A stretch of DNA of 64,000 nt from Sinohyriopsis cumingii (taxonomy: Eukaryota; Mollusca; Bivalvia; Unionida; Unionidae), in contig CM068825.1 of the NCBI GenBank assembly GCA_028554795.2, positions 158,539,053 through 158,603,052 of the forward strand, read 5' to 3'. Both the position numbers and the translations under genes were made by a program. How positions within the stretch are numbered: position 1 is the first letter of the stretch; every line of letters starts with the position of its first letter. The notes beneath the pieces are model-generated. The model had not been told where the DNA came from. It made no database searches and saw only the letters and a program-made list of their open reading frames with translations. Shown here piece by piece: positions 47,601 through 58,665 of the stretch.

Positions 47601-50600
47601 ATGTATATCTGTGAAAGGTTTGGTCTTAGAATTATAAAATCCCATCAAATGAGTACCACAGGAGTTACAACATGACCACTGACACAAAACTATGCAAAGT
47701 AAATTTATCTTAAGCATTTCAAAAGAGATCATATCCCAAGGTTCCATGTCTGATATGACTTTACTTTCCAGTCAGGACTGGACTAAGTTGGCAAAAACAG
47801 AGAAGTGAGTGTAAAAAATACAAATTTTTAATGTTCAAAATAGTAATATTTTGCACATTTTCATATTATTAAAATACTGATGAAATGCTAATAAAACTTT
47901 CTAAAACTAAAGAACTTTCTTTAATGGGAAAGATGACACAAAACTCGATGTTTTACATTGACTATCAAGGCAAGGCAAAGATAACTCACTTTTTTTTCAT
48001 AGTTTTTATGAAAAATGATGAACTAAAGGATAATGATCTCCCAAATTGCCCCTTACACAGACAATGAATCACATGGAAACTAATTCATCTTGTATCATAT
48101 GATTTGTATACCTGACTCTGCAAGTAGTCACGAAATAGCAAAGAACAAAATCAGAACTCAGACTCAAAGTGTCAAATTTAATGATCTTTTTTAGAATGTC
48201 TTAAAATAACTTAAAATTTGCATGTAGGTAGGTATTCAAACAAAAAGATAATGCCAACATGTTCTAACTCCAACCTCAGATAGAAAGAAGTTAGTTTTTG
48301 TACTCGGGTTTGTAATGATAAGGTCTGAAAATAACACAAAAATCCCAATTGGAAACATACCTGTTTCTGGAGACCACCTGTCATTTAGAACCATATTCTT
48401 GATAAACTGAAACTTTGTTATACAGTATGATGAATGTCAGTGAGACACTGTGTACAGAGACAACATTTTTTGTTATGGGGTATGATGACATTTGGTGAGA
48501 CTGCACAGAGATACCAATTTCACTGTTAGTTACATGACATTTAGTGAGACACTCTCTACAGAGATGCCATTTTTTGTTATATAGTATGACGACATTAAAA
48601 TACTCTGTATTCAGATAAACTGCTATGGTGGCCTAAGTGGTTAGAGCATCCGCCTCAGCTGCAGAAGGTCATGGGTTCAAACCCCAGCTGAGTCGTATCA
48701 TAGACTTTTTAAAATGGTACAAACAGCTGCCACACTTGGCGCTCAGCATTAAGTGGTTCATGTTAAGACTGGTCAGCCTAGAGTCAGGATAATATCACAG
48801 GATGGGACATGATGCTACATGTCTGTGGCATGATGCCCCAGTGCTAGGCATCACTACAAACTGCCACACTGCAGACAACATAGCGATATGACTGAATAAT
48901 TGTTAAAGCTACATTAAAAACACACTCACACAGATTGTACTTTGATACAATTCTTTGCCATGTAGTATGATGATGTTAAGTGAGATGCCATTTCTGAATC
49001 TTGTATTCTGCCAATAGTAAAGTGTTTACAACATTCAAATAAATTCCTTTAAAGTTTTCTTCTGACTGCAAGGTTTTCTACATATATATTTTTGAAACCT
49101 TGTAGAACTTGAACCCAAGAAGAAATGCTTACAAAAATTTCTACATTTTGTGATAACACTGTTCAGTGAGGCTTTTGGCAGCCTTTTAAAAGTCATTGTT
49201 TTAAAAGGAATATATAACACATACTCTCTTCATCCATATCAGCTTCCTCTTTAGACTCAGCTGACTTCATTATTTCTTCAGCTTCAGAAAGAGTTTTCTC
49301 CCTTGCTCTGCCTCTTAGAGGTTCTAGATATCTTAATAATATATCAAAATCCTCTTCCCCAATCTGAAATGAAAAAGTCTTAATTAATAATATATCAAAA
49401 TCCTCTTCCCCAATCTGACATGAAAAAGAGAAACAAATTGCACAACTTACATTCTTGCTGTTTGACCAACCGTACCTGTACACCATCATGAACTGCTGAT
49501 CAATTAATATTGTTCTCACAAGAAGTTTAAGTCATTTGGGATTGCATGATAATTTATATAAATGACAACTTTTGGGGGAGATCGATAGTTTGTTTTAATG
49601 ACATTAATTGAGATAACTGGAATTTAACTCTGCTTTGTAAAGATGGTGACTAGAAGTTACAAACAGCAAACTGAAGTTCAAAATAGTTGGCCTCAAATCT
49701 GTAATTACACCTAAACACACTGTGAAGTTATGTTCCTGTCGCCTTACCTAAATTTCAAGCCAGTTCCTGCCCCCTTTTTATTTCAATATAAACCTTGTGT
49801 AATCAAAGTATAATGTTAATTTTTGTGCAGATTGTCCTTTCAGTGACAAAGGTTATAAAAAGAACTTTTCACAACTAATTAAAATTCAAAAAACCTAAAA
49901 ATGTAATTTTTCTAGCCCAAGCAGAAGAGAATTTCAACACACTTGATGGTCCATTACTAATTACATGAATATTTTTTTTCCAGTTTTTCGTCCAATGAAA
50001 AGAGAACTTCTACTGTAAATAATTTCATCCTTGTTATAAATAACAAAATTTTTACTGAAAAAGAAAACTATCACTTATTGATCGTTCAAACATTTTAATA
50101 AAGAACAATTTCTCAGTGACTTATATAAATATCCATGGAATATATGATCCAAAATTTGGATGATGTAGATGAAGCTCTGAGGGTGTGGACTGACTTATTT
50201 ATGGATGTAGTATCTAAGCATGCACCACTGAAGTACATCAAGTAAAGAATGAAATCCAACCTAATTGGTTTACTACTGAAATCCTAGATGCTACGAAAAC
50301 ATGACACAAATTCAAGGCTATGGGGAAACCATGCACAATATAAAGTATGGAGAAATAAGATAACAAGTATAATTAAAAAGCTATCAAAAAAATTTATTAT
50401 CAATCATTGCTTGAAAACAAAAAGAGCAACACAAACTCCATTTGGAAAGTCTTCAATGAACTTAATGGAATAACACACAAATATCAGACAAATAAAATTC
50501 ACTAACTTCTGGTAAATGACACCATAGTCACTAATGACACTGAGACTGCAAATGTTTTCAATGATTTTTTCACCAACATTACCACAAAGGTAAAAGAACC

Positions 50601-53600
50601 AGCAGTAGGAAACAACTTTAATGAACTGAAAAAGTTCTGCAGCAGCAAATCTCAAAGGAGGTATCTTTCTCTATCCCACCAGTATCAAACAACTTTGTTA
50701 AAAAATGTCTCAGTGAACTTGATACCGCGAAAGCTAATGGACTTGATCAGATTGGTCCATGACTCATTAAATCTTCTGCCTCTGCTTTTGTAGATAGCAC
50801 AATAATCATAATCAATTTATGTATTGCAACCTCATCTGTCCCCAAAATAGGGAAAACTGTAAAAGTAACTCCTATTCACAAATCTGGTTCTAAGGATGAT
50901 GCTGATAACAACCGACCAATCTTAATACTACCAAGCTTGTCAAAATTGATTGAAAAACATATCCATGACTCATTCATGTCATATTTAACCAAACACTTGC
51001 CGTTACACCCAAATCAATCAGGCTTATAACAGAAACATTCATGTGGGATTGCCTTGATCTCCCTAGCTGATAAATGGCTTCAAGCACCAGACCAAGGTAG
51101 AATAATAGGATCTGTATTTGTAGATTTCAGGAAAGCTTTTGACATGGTGTATCATGAAATCCTTTTGAAGAAAATGAAAATTTACCAGTGTGATGAAAGC
51201 ACAATTAGATGGTTTACTTCACACTTAAGTGAGAGAACACATGTTTATATAAATAATGTTCTGTCTGAACCTGGAGCAATTAGATATGTAGAACCACACG
51301 ACTCAGTTCTAGGTCCATTATGATTTATTTTATTTAATAATGACCTACCACTTTTACTAAGGGACCCAATATCATATACAAATCTCTATGCAGATGACAC
51401 AACACTGTCATACATCCAAAACACAAAGAATGAATTCAAAATTTCTATAAAGGATGCCCTAAACAAACTGGAAAACTGGTGTACATGCAATCGCATGGTG
51501 GTAATTACTGGTAAAACTAGAATATTACTTATCTCAACACTGCAAAAAAGGACAAATCTTGATAGTGATGAATTATGTCTGACATGGAAGGATAAAAGTT
51601 TGCAAATAGTCTGCCATGACAGACTACTTGGTGTTTTGGTAGATAATAACCAAACATGGACTGAACGTATCAAACATATCAGTAAAAAAGTTAATTCAAG
51701 TTTACTACTTCTCAGTAGGATAAGACATTTTCTCCCTGAAAGGCACAGAAAACTATTATATAACAGTTACATACAACCCTATTTAGAACACTATAAATTA
51801 TAATACAGTATGGGGTAATTCAAATGATAAAAACTTAGGACAGCTGGCACATATTCAAAAAAGAACATTTGGACTTATATCAATCCAGAAAGAAAGGAAT
51901 ATTTAGCTGGTTAGTTAAAAATATTACCTATTAAAAACTGAATCTGTTTGAGAAAAGCCAAATAAATGTACAGGATATCCAATAATAGTGCTCCTGAATA
52001 TTTACAATCACTAATCCAGTATAGGCTACCAGGCAATACTGTCCACCTGCGATCCATGTCTACCAAACAGTATAAAATTCCCAAACCAAATAAGGAATTA
52101 TTTTTTAAAAAGTTTCCAATACTCTGGAGCTTTGCTCTGGAATAGTATTCCAGTTGAGATTACTCATTTCCTTCTTCCAAACCCAATATATCCAGTGGCT
52201 TATGAGATGCAGCTTAAATAAATAAATTTGTTTGTATGAGGGCCTCAAGGTAGATTAGTTCTTAGCTAATTGTGTTATCCTCTTTAAATAAAGTCATTAT
52301 CCAATAAACAGATGAAAAGAGGACTTCTACTGTACAGAATTTCATCCAATAAACATATGACAAGAGAACTTCTACCATACAGAATTTCATCCAATAAACA
52401 TGAGGACTTCTACTGTACAGAATTTCATCCAATAAGCATGACAAGAGGACTTCTACTCTATAGAATTTCATCCAATAAACATGACAAGAGAACTTCTACT
52501 GTACAGAATTTCATCCAATAAACATATGAAAGAGGACTTCTATGGTAAATATCTTCATCCAATTAAATATAAGAGAGGACTTCTATTACAGAAACATTTC
52601 AACTGTTTCCTATATTCAAGTTAGTTATGCTAGTTTATACCTTCACTATGCTACACAACAAATGTGTGGAAGCTAAAACAAAGAAGTTTACATTTTCGTT
52701 ATTTTTAACAGCCATCAGTATTCTGATCAGCTGACTTAATAATACACAAAACAGTCTTTTTTAAGTTATAAATATTTAACTTTCTACAGTGGATCTCACT
52801 TCCCTCTATTTAAGCCAATTTCATCCTATTATGGCGGAGACAGGTCATTTTGTTCAAAATATCAGTCTCCAGAACTGAAACTGTTTCATACCATCAAAAA
52901 TATTTCACTGTAATTTCCTGGGATTACTTAGATAATTAACAACTAATTATAAATGACTATGATTACTGACTGTTATCTAGGGAAACACCGCAGACAAGAA
53001 TATTTACACATTATTCTGCATGCAAAAATGAGCTTGTAGACTCAACCCAGATACTGGTGAAAACATCCCAAATACAATCAATGACAATAAAATGTTAACA
53101 TTAAGTGAATTAATATTGCTGAGAAAGACTACACTTATGCAAAAATTTTCACACACTATGGCCCCATTATATTTCAAGGAATTATTTGACGACAGAAACA
53201 AGGCAACACTCCCAATTTATGATCAACCACCTTTCCATCCCAAAACCAATAATGAACTCTTAATGAAATGTTTTCAATATTCATAATCACTAATTTGGAA
53301 GAATTGCAAAGGAAATTATAAAAAATAAATGCATTTAATTATAATCTAATTCAATGGATGAAAAGTGGAGACTAAATGATCTGACAAGTACAACTTAAAG
53401 AATAAATTCACAAACTTTCCATTTTGTTGTCTCACTACTTTTGTACTGTATATACACAATGCACCTAGTTGGAACATGTTGAATTAAATTTTCTGTTTAT
53501 TATTCCCATATAAAAATATAGATTATCATCAATGCTTTTATGTGTTTTTGTTAAAATGTCTGTTTATTATGTCCGTATATAAATATTGCTTAATATTAAT

Positions 53601-55082
53601 GCTGTGTGTGAGGGCCACAAGGATGATTAGTGTGATACAACTAATTGGGTCACCCTCATTAAAGAAAATAAAATTATCATTATCACATGTCTTACTAAGT
53701 TCTGAGCCCCTCATAAATATGCCTTAAGCTCTCTAGTGTATTTTCATACTAACTACTAAACCACCATGGTGCCTGCCTCCATTAAGTTGCCTCTTAAGGC
53801 AACTTAATGGAGGCAGGCACCATGGTGGTTTAGTAGTTAGTATGTCTAACTCAAAATTAAAAGGTATGTCCTTGGGCAAGGCACTCTACTCCAGTCCCCT
53901 TGGCACCAAATAACCAAATGTGCTGCTGTTCTGTAAAACACCAAACCAAACCTGACCCAGTTCTGATGTGTTGTAATGTGCCAACATGTCAGGATCTGTG
54001 ATGCTTGCTTGTAATCACAAGCAAAATGAACATCACAAGAAAGTGAAATGTCAGTACAGTATGTGACAGCAATTCACTAAATATTCTACATGAAACCATA
54101 AGGAAGGAGACCCTACTTTGTCTTTGTTGTACACATTGTGTAGCAGCCAGACTTGTCGCACTTTTTGAAACTTCCAGTTTTCCCCATCTGACTGCCATTG
54201 CCGGAGGTAATCCAGAGCATTAGTCTGGGAATCAGAATCCGATTTCTGCTTCAATGTCTTTCCTTTGGACTTCATCTTCTTTTTCTTCTTGCTTTGCTTG
54301 CTGCATTTTTCATCACTACTTTGACAATTTTCTTCCAGTGAATTTTTATTCTCACTTATCTCTTTGTCTGGTTCAGTGTCAGCAGTAGATTCTACAAGTA
54401 CTGGAATGTGATAATCAACTTGCTTATTCTTGTCTTTATTTTTCTTTTTCTTCTTTTTAGTTTTCATTATGTCTGATACACAAGAACTTTCAGCCTCTAT
54501 GTTTTCTTTAAATATTCTACTGTCTTTATCATGTTTATGCTTTTTCTTCATTTTAATTCCAATACTGTCACTCTCTGAGGTGTATAACAATCTTAATTCT
54601 GAATCATCTAAACCTACTAGCACACTTGAATTCCTAGACTCGCTCTTATCAGGACTGTCAGTTTTTTTGGCTGTGTGGGTTTTCTTTGTTTTCTTTCTGA
54701 TAGTATCCTTTTTATTTGTTTCTGAAAATCCTACATCAGAAATTGCATGCTTCTTTAATTCCTCTTTGAATAAATGGTCATCAGTGTCCTTTTCTTGTTT
54801 TTCTGGTGTGTTCTTTTCAGTAACTTTATGTTTCTTCTTTGTTTTTCCAATTTTTTTATTTGACTCCATTTCAGGCAGTTCAAAGCCTGAAACTTTATGG
54901 TCTGTAGAAATTTTACTGACATCACTTCTATATTCTTTCAAATCTAATGGTTTCAATTTCTCCTCTAGACTGACAGAGACCGCATTCTTGTTGTGATGAC
55001 TTGACTTCTTGTGTTTCTTTTTCAACTTTTTAATCTCCACTTCATCCAACTTTCCATTTTCTTCATCTCTCATTCGTTTCAT
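44554..55082 (-). CDS. C7orf50: C7orf50-like protein with WKF domain (three coding exons)
   Basis: Orthologue of human C7orf50, a small basic protein whose exact role is not settled (nucleolar, RNA-associated in published surveys). Exons 54117-55082, 49225-49363 and 44554-44618 join in phase to 390 codons including the stop. Residues 1-285 are a lysine/serine/glutamate-rich, low-complexity tail with many KKKKK-type runs, fitting nucleolar targeting. The conserved domain follows: LDYLRQWQSDGENWKFQKVR (290-309), VWLLHNVYNKDK (311-322), FDILLRYLEPLRGRAREKTL (328-347) and RARQVIQILS (375-384). All four blocks match the human protein in order. Human C7orf50 is 194 residues, so the tail is much longer here. 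A 5' untranslated exon is likely, since an acceptor (TTTGCAG) precedes position 55123. Introns are 4.75 and 4.6 kb and hold LINEs, a SINE and minisatellites. Confidence 0.9.
45030..45222. repeat. ~50-bp tandem repeat, 4 copies
   Basis: TTTTATGCATACATGTATCT then GAATCATATACTATGACCAG and AAATGCCCC repeat four times, nearly identical. Confidence 0.92.
45475..46075. repeat. 48-bp minisatellite, about 12 copies
   Basis: The unit GGGATAAGTTATATAATGGC then AGACATCAATATACATTTGTCATACCT repeats every 48 bases. The right six copies are almost identical; the left ones diverge (GGGTAGACATGGATATACAC). Because 48 is a multiple of three, a 221-codon frame of 16-residue repeats runs through on the plus strand. 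It lies in an intron of the C7orf50-like gene and has no sign of being coding. Confidence 0.94.
46076..48621. other. Intron stretch, nothing firm
   Basis: Lies in the second intron of the C7orf50-like gene. Contains a short CA run at 47472-47485 and a slightly GC-richer piece near 46120-46190 (CTCGATAACTCGCGAACCCA) that might be a transposon end, but no partner end was found. Confidence 0.35.
48622..48931 (+). mobile_element. tRNA-derived SINE, copy D (full length)
   Basis: Begins GCTATGGTGGCCTAAGTGG. The A box TGGCCTAAGTGGTTAGAGC and the B box GGGTTCAAACCCC are both well kept. The body GGCGCTCAGCATTAAGTGG..., GTCTGTGGCATGATGCCCCA..., CATAGCGATATGACTG matches copies A-C, and the tail is CA-rich. 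About 310 bp, the reference copy in this window. Confidence 0.9.
49225..49363 (-). CDS. C7orf50: C7orf50-like exon 2
   Basis: Acceptor TTTCATTTCAG, donor GTATGT. It encodes IGEEDFDILLRYLEPLRGRA, REKTLSEAEEIMKSAESKEE and ADMDEE, matching the human DEHFSTLLAYLEGLQGRARE block. 139 nt, leaving phase 1. A 51-bp tandem duplication just upstream copies the acceptor and the first eight codons, giving an alternative in-frame start at 49414. Confidence 0.88.
49336..49430. repeat. 51-bp tandem duplication over a splice acceptor
   Basis: TAATATATCAAAATCCTCTT then CCCCAATCTGA(A/C)ATGAAAAAG occurs twice, 51 bases apart, with one or two differences. Each copy holds one acceptor AG on the minus strand. Confidence 0.92.
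50080..52295 (+). mobile_element. 5'-truncated LINE (jockey/CR1-like group)
   Basis: Contains the end of the endonuclease region (VDEALRVWTDLFMDVVSKHA, 50165-50230) and RT blocks in order: FVDFRKAFDMVYHEILL (51115-51170), SVLGPL (51305), NLYADDTTLSY (51380-51415), LGVLVDNNQTW (51628-51660) and RIRHFLPERHRKLLYNSYIQ (51715-51775). The main frame carries several stops and frame changes. The 3' end has TATGAGGGCCTCAAGGTAGA and a TAATTGTGTTATCCTCTTTAA hairpin-like tail, repeated at 53600-53680 in another copy. It sits in the first intron of the C7orf50-like gene, inserted in a 43-bp minisatellite. Confidence 0.85.
52296..52600. repeat. 43-bp minisatellite, about 7 copies
   Basis: ACAAGAGGACTTCTACTGTA then CAGAATTTCATCCAATAAACATG repeats with slight length changes. 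A related single stretch (CGTCCAATGAAAAGAGAACTTC) occurs at about 49988-50030, on the other side of the LINE. Confidence 0.9.
52980..53690 (+). mobile_element. 3' fragment of a LINE of the same group
   Basis: A frame at 53092-53286 reads LLRKTTLMQKFSHTMAPLYF, the C-terminal region after the RT domain. The 3' tail GTGAGGGCCACAAGGATGAT followed by ACTAATTGGGTCACCCTCATTAAAG (53600-53665) matches the tail of the LINE ending near 52295. Everything upstream of the RT is missing, a typical 5' truncation. Confidence 0.75.
53745..53844. repeat. Perfect 48-bp palindrome with 4-base spacer
   Basis: Left arm 53745-53792 (starting CATACTAACTACTAAACCAC) and right arm 53797-53844 (ending GTTTAGTAGTTAGTATG) are exact inverse copies; the spacer is CTTA. 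The right arm runs on into SINE-like sequence, so the left arm is an inverted copy of the SINE start. Confidence 0.95.
53815..53960 (+). repeat. tRNA-derived SINE fragment
   Basis: CACCATGGTGGTTTAGTAGTT TAGT-type A box, then GTCCTTGGGCAAGGCACTCT, a motif typical of the body following the tRNA-like head in CORE/V-type SINEs. Part of the region between is missing. Its start has been duplicated inverted to the left. Confidence 0.55.
54117..55082 (-). CDS. C7orf50: C7orf50-like exon 1 (coding)
   Basis: Begins MKRMRDEENGKLDEVEIKKL and ends NVYNKDK before the donor GTAGGG; 966 nt, phase 0. The WKF signature ENWKFQKVRQVWLL sits 20 residues before the exon end. The open frame continues to 54051 past the donor, but that extension loses the conserved domain. 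The long opposite-strand frame at 54430-54996 is a shadow of the lysine-rich codons. Confidence 0.9.
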
Positions 55083-55559
55083 TGTGTGGTAGGTGTTATG
55101 TCTTTTCTCCGAACTTCATTAACCTGCAAATTTTAAAAAAATAATGTATTTTACAAGTTTGAAAATAATTCACTGATAACAATGAAATCATGAAAGCAAG
55201 TACTATTATTTAGGCACCCTATAATATTTCAGCAGGAAATGGGTATCAAGCTGAAACTGTAACCAGTCAAAGGCAAAAGAAAGGATGCAACAAGAACTTG
55301 TTATATCAAAATTCAATTCTTAGTACACTGACAGTAAATAAAATTTCATCTTCAAGTAAAATTGAAGGGAATGTCATCTTTAATGTTATAAGAACATTGC
55401 TAGCTTGAAAGCATAGTGTAGTTTCATTCTCCATTTAATGTCACAACTTTTTTGTGTTAATGATGAAATCAGAAGGTAAAGAAATCAGTACATTCAGTCC
55501 TAAGTATGCCTTATGCTGATAAGTAAATTTTATGGACTGGTAGACACTATGCTTGTAAG

Positions 55560-55632
55560 CCGTTTTAAATGGCCTTGTTATATGCATATATATATATGAG
55601 CTGTGTTATACAAGTATATATGAACTGTTATA

Positions 55633-55690
<58 letters not shown>

Positions 55691-55770
55691 CTGTGTTATA
55701 CAAGTATATATGAGCTGTGTTATATAAAAATTAAAATATATATGAGCTGTGTTATATATATAAAAGGTAC
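55560..55770. repeat. TA-rich tandem repeats
   Basis: TATATGAGCTGTGTTATAC and TATATGAACTGTTATATGC units alternate with (TA)n; the longest uninterrupted TA run is at about 55632-55686. Confidence 0.93.
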
Positions 55771-56007
55771 AGACATGTACGAAAGTGAATTTTTACATTG
55801 TAGTAACCGTGTGTACAAAACAAAGCATAAAAGTCATGCCATGGTAGTACAACTTGAATCTTCAGAATATTTTGATGTTTTACTTTGCAGTCATCAAATT
55901 TTGAATTGTACTCTTTTCGTTTGCTGATATAACAACGGAGAATGTAATCAAATAAATTAGTCCAACAATTTTAAATGTTCACAGAAAAGTATTTTCTTAT
56001 TCTGAAA

Positions 56008-56160
56008 CCAGTCAGAAGAGAGTATAATAACCAGTCAGCAGAGAATATAATAACCAGTCATAACCAGTCAGCAGAGAATACAATAACCAGTCAGTAGAGA
56101 ATATAAATACCAGTCTGCAGAGAATACTGAAACCAGTCAGTAGAAAATATAATAACCAAT
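56008..56160. repeat. ~28-bp tandem repeat
   Basis: ATAACCAGTCAGCAGAGAAT with a short spacer repeats six times with small changes. Confidence 0.88.
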
Positions 56161-56284
56161 ATTGTTCATGAGGACAGATTTATGAAAGGCAAATATTTAA
56201 CATTTTCATGTAGTATGGTTGAGTAAACTGCAGAGAAAAATAGAGATTTTCTAATAATCAACAGTCACCGATTATTTTTATATA

Positions 56285-56475
56285 AGTATTCACTGCATGT
56301 GACCCCAGAACATTAATGTGACCCAAAAACGTTAACGTTTTAAATTAAGTATTCACTACCTGTGACCCCAAAATGTTATAAGTTAAAATAAGTATTCACT
56401 ACATGTGACCCCAAAATCTTAGCAGTTAAAATAAGTATTCACTACATATGACCCCAAAACATTAGCAGTTTATCC
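56285..56475. repeat. ~47-bp tandem repeat, 4 copies
   Basis: AAGTATTCACTACATGTGAC then CCCAAAATCTTAGCAGTTAAAAT repeats four times, the first two copies diverged. Confidence 0.88.
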
Positions 56476-56739
56476 TATGGCTGATTCAACTGCAGTAATA
56501 TGGGCCAATTTTACACAAAACATTTGGTAAGCTGTGCCATTTGGTAACAGATTCCTTGAGGCTAATCTATTTATCTATTAATTTTGCAACACCCTTTTTG
56601 ATATAGTACGAGCAGGTGCTTTATCTGTGTCATGATAAAAGCAGAATAGTCATAGGAAAAACATGAATATTCTGCGGTGGTTTATTTGAGTGCATGTGAT
56701 GGGTTTGTCTCAGTAGTAGTTCTACAATATATCAACTAT

Positions 56740-57200
56740 TATAAACATGTTGCTTGGGTCAACCCAAACAATATAAATATCAAGGTGGGCATCTTACATT
56801 GAAGGACTTGTCTCGGTTGAGGCTGGTCCTACAATGCAAGATATCAACCTTAATATTTATGTTTTAGGATCACCGCCAAACTCTGATTAAGTTGCATCAT
56901 GTTTCTTTAACGAAATGAATTCAAAAAATACTAATACTGAAGAAAGCATTTTATGGCTTCCTTTCATTCAAGATACTTATCATCCTTTTCACTGATTTCA
57001 GAATTCCTGGCATTGTTAGTATTCCTGCCAAATGAAATGTAGGTCAACAGAACTTGAACAAACATCCATTTTCTTTTGTCAGAATTTAAGTTTAGGCATA
57101 TGAGAAAAAGGACATCTGAGTAAGTAAAGCCAGACTGAAGCAATATGACTATAATTTGTAGAAAAGCACCAACATTGGATGTCTTGTGTGAGATATTTGT
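56740..57200. repeat. Possible dispersed repeat, second location
   Basis: AAATGAAATGTAGGTCAACA, CATCCATTTTCTTTTGTCAG and ATCTTACATTGAAGGAC have patchy counterparts at 27400-28260. Weak. Confidence 0.3.
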
Positions 57201-57959
57201 AAAAATCTAGCCTCTCGGTCCCCTGTTATTCGACAAGGAAACACGCTACCCAATACTGTTATTTAGGCAGTACGACAGAGACCCCAAAAATAAATATCGG
57301 GGCTGATGTCCTATACTATAGGACTAAGTAGATGTTACAGTTGATATATGACAGAAAAGGAATTGCAATTCACCCATGGTAACTTTTAATAGCATTAGCC
57401 ATACTTTAATGAACTTGGGCCCATAGGTCATAAGTATTGCCCAATTACAATGTAATTTATATATTCACAAAAGTCAGTGAGACAGACAATTATAAAAGTA
57501 AAAATGGGGGAACTGATGATATCACATGCACTCACAACTAACATTTAATTGGAAACAGAGGTTGGTGTAGTGCAAATTTCCCCCCTTTTTAATGACATAA
57601 TTGAGTGCCTGTGCAACAAGACTTATTTTAATGGTGTTTGGAGATGGACCCAAGGGCATAGTTCTGCACATTAAAATCTACAAGATATTTGGGAATCTGA
57701 ATGTCTACAGTGCAGGATCAATTACGGCAGAAATGTGCACTGGAAAAGAGAGCCAATTAGAACGTAAGTAGTATTATTCTCTTGAAGCTCTCCAATGACT
57801 GCACACAAAACACTGTCACTCAGATGATTCCAGTCCACAATTGTTTTTACAATGAAAAAATGTCCAAATTTTTCTGTTCAACATTACTTGTTCAACAAAA
57901 CATCTACGATCTGATACTAGTTTTTCTACAATATTTATACTTTCAAAATTTGGAAAAGA
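57201..57959. other. Intergenic stretch, nothing recognised
   Basis: AT-rich sequence with no gene or repeat family recognised. Confidence 0.4.
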
Positions 57960-58665
57960 TTTCACTTTAATCTGGCGTTTTAGTCTTAATGGTTTTAAAA
58001 ATCGTATTCCTTTACTACATCTGTCTTGGAGTCTCAGTTTACATTTTGGTGAGTCATTCTACTTCTCTGGTTTTGTAGTCACCATTAAAAAAAAATATTG
58101 GTGCCTGTTGTTGAACCTTCTCGATTCTATCAACATCTTTAATGTAGTACGGATTCCAGACAACACAACCATATTCTAACACGGATCTGACTACTGCTTG
58201 ATAGGCAGTTTGTCCAAATGTCTGCGGACAATGTCTAAGGTTTCCTTTTAGAAATGCTAGTGTAGTTTGTTTTATTGGTCGATTTGATAATATGCGATTA
58301 TCACTAGAAGTCCTCAGATAGTGTTAATCCAAGACCAACAAGTTGTTCTCCACTTTCTTTTTTGTTTTGTTTGACCGCCGCCAGTCAAACAAAAAAAAGG
58401 TGGAGAACAACTTGCTGGTCTAGTGTTCATCCAAGATAGGGGTTTTTACTGACATGTTGTAGTATGTGGTTATTTAAGGTGTAGAGATGATTTTTTCTGT
58501 TTTACTGGTCATACACATGAGGCAACATTTAGTGGCACTGAAAGTCATACCCCCAATCAGACGCCCATTTTTCGAGGGCTGTGAGATCATTCTGGAGGTT
58601 ATGAATCACTCTGGTTTTTAATTGTTCTGTAAGTGTAAAGGAGACAGTCGTCTTAACTTAAGTTC
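57960..58665 (-). mobile_element. LINE reverse transcriptase fragment, minus strand
   Basis: On the minus strand, frames read DDCLLY near 58625-58640, a catalytic YADD-like remnant. These are followed by EKWASDWG and TFSATKC near 58550-58575, the usual 'L..W...W.M.FN..KC' stretch. FGQTAYQAVVRSVLEYGCVV then WNPYYIKDVDRIEKVQQQA (58110-58235) are the C-terminal RT/thumb signature of jockey/CR1-like LINEs. Several frame changes and a palindrome (58333-58420) break it. Confidence 0.75.
58333..58420. repeat. Imperfect palindrome within the LINE fragment
   Basis: GACCAACAAGTTGTTCTCCA... and its inverse ...TGGAGAACAACTTGCTGGTC form arms of about 37-43 bases around CGCCGCCA, with a few small differences. 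Confidence 0.9.

Noticed and set aside
48622-48700. tRNA gene on the plus strand
   Set aside because: Same reason: it is the head of a full-length SINE.
54430-54996. 188-codon plus-strand frame
   Set aside because: Shadow of the lysine-rich exon of the C7orf50-like gene; its phenylalanine/serine-rich composition is the complement of AAG/GAA codons.
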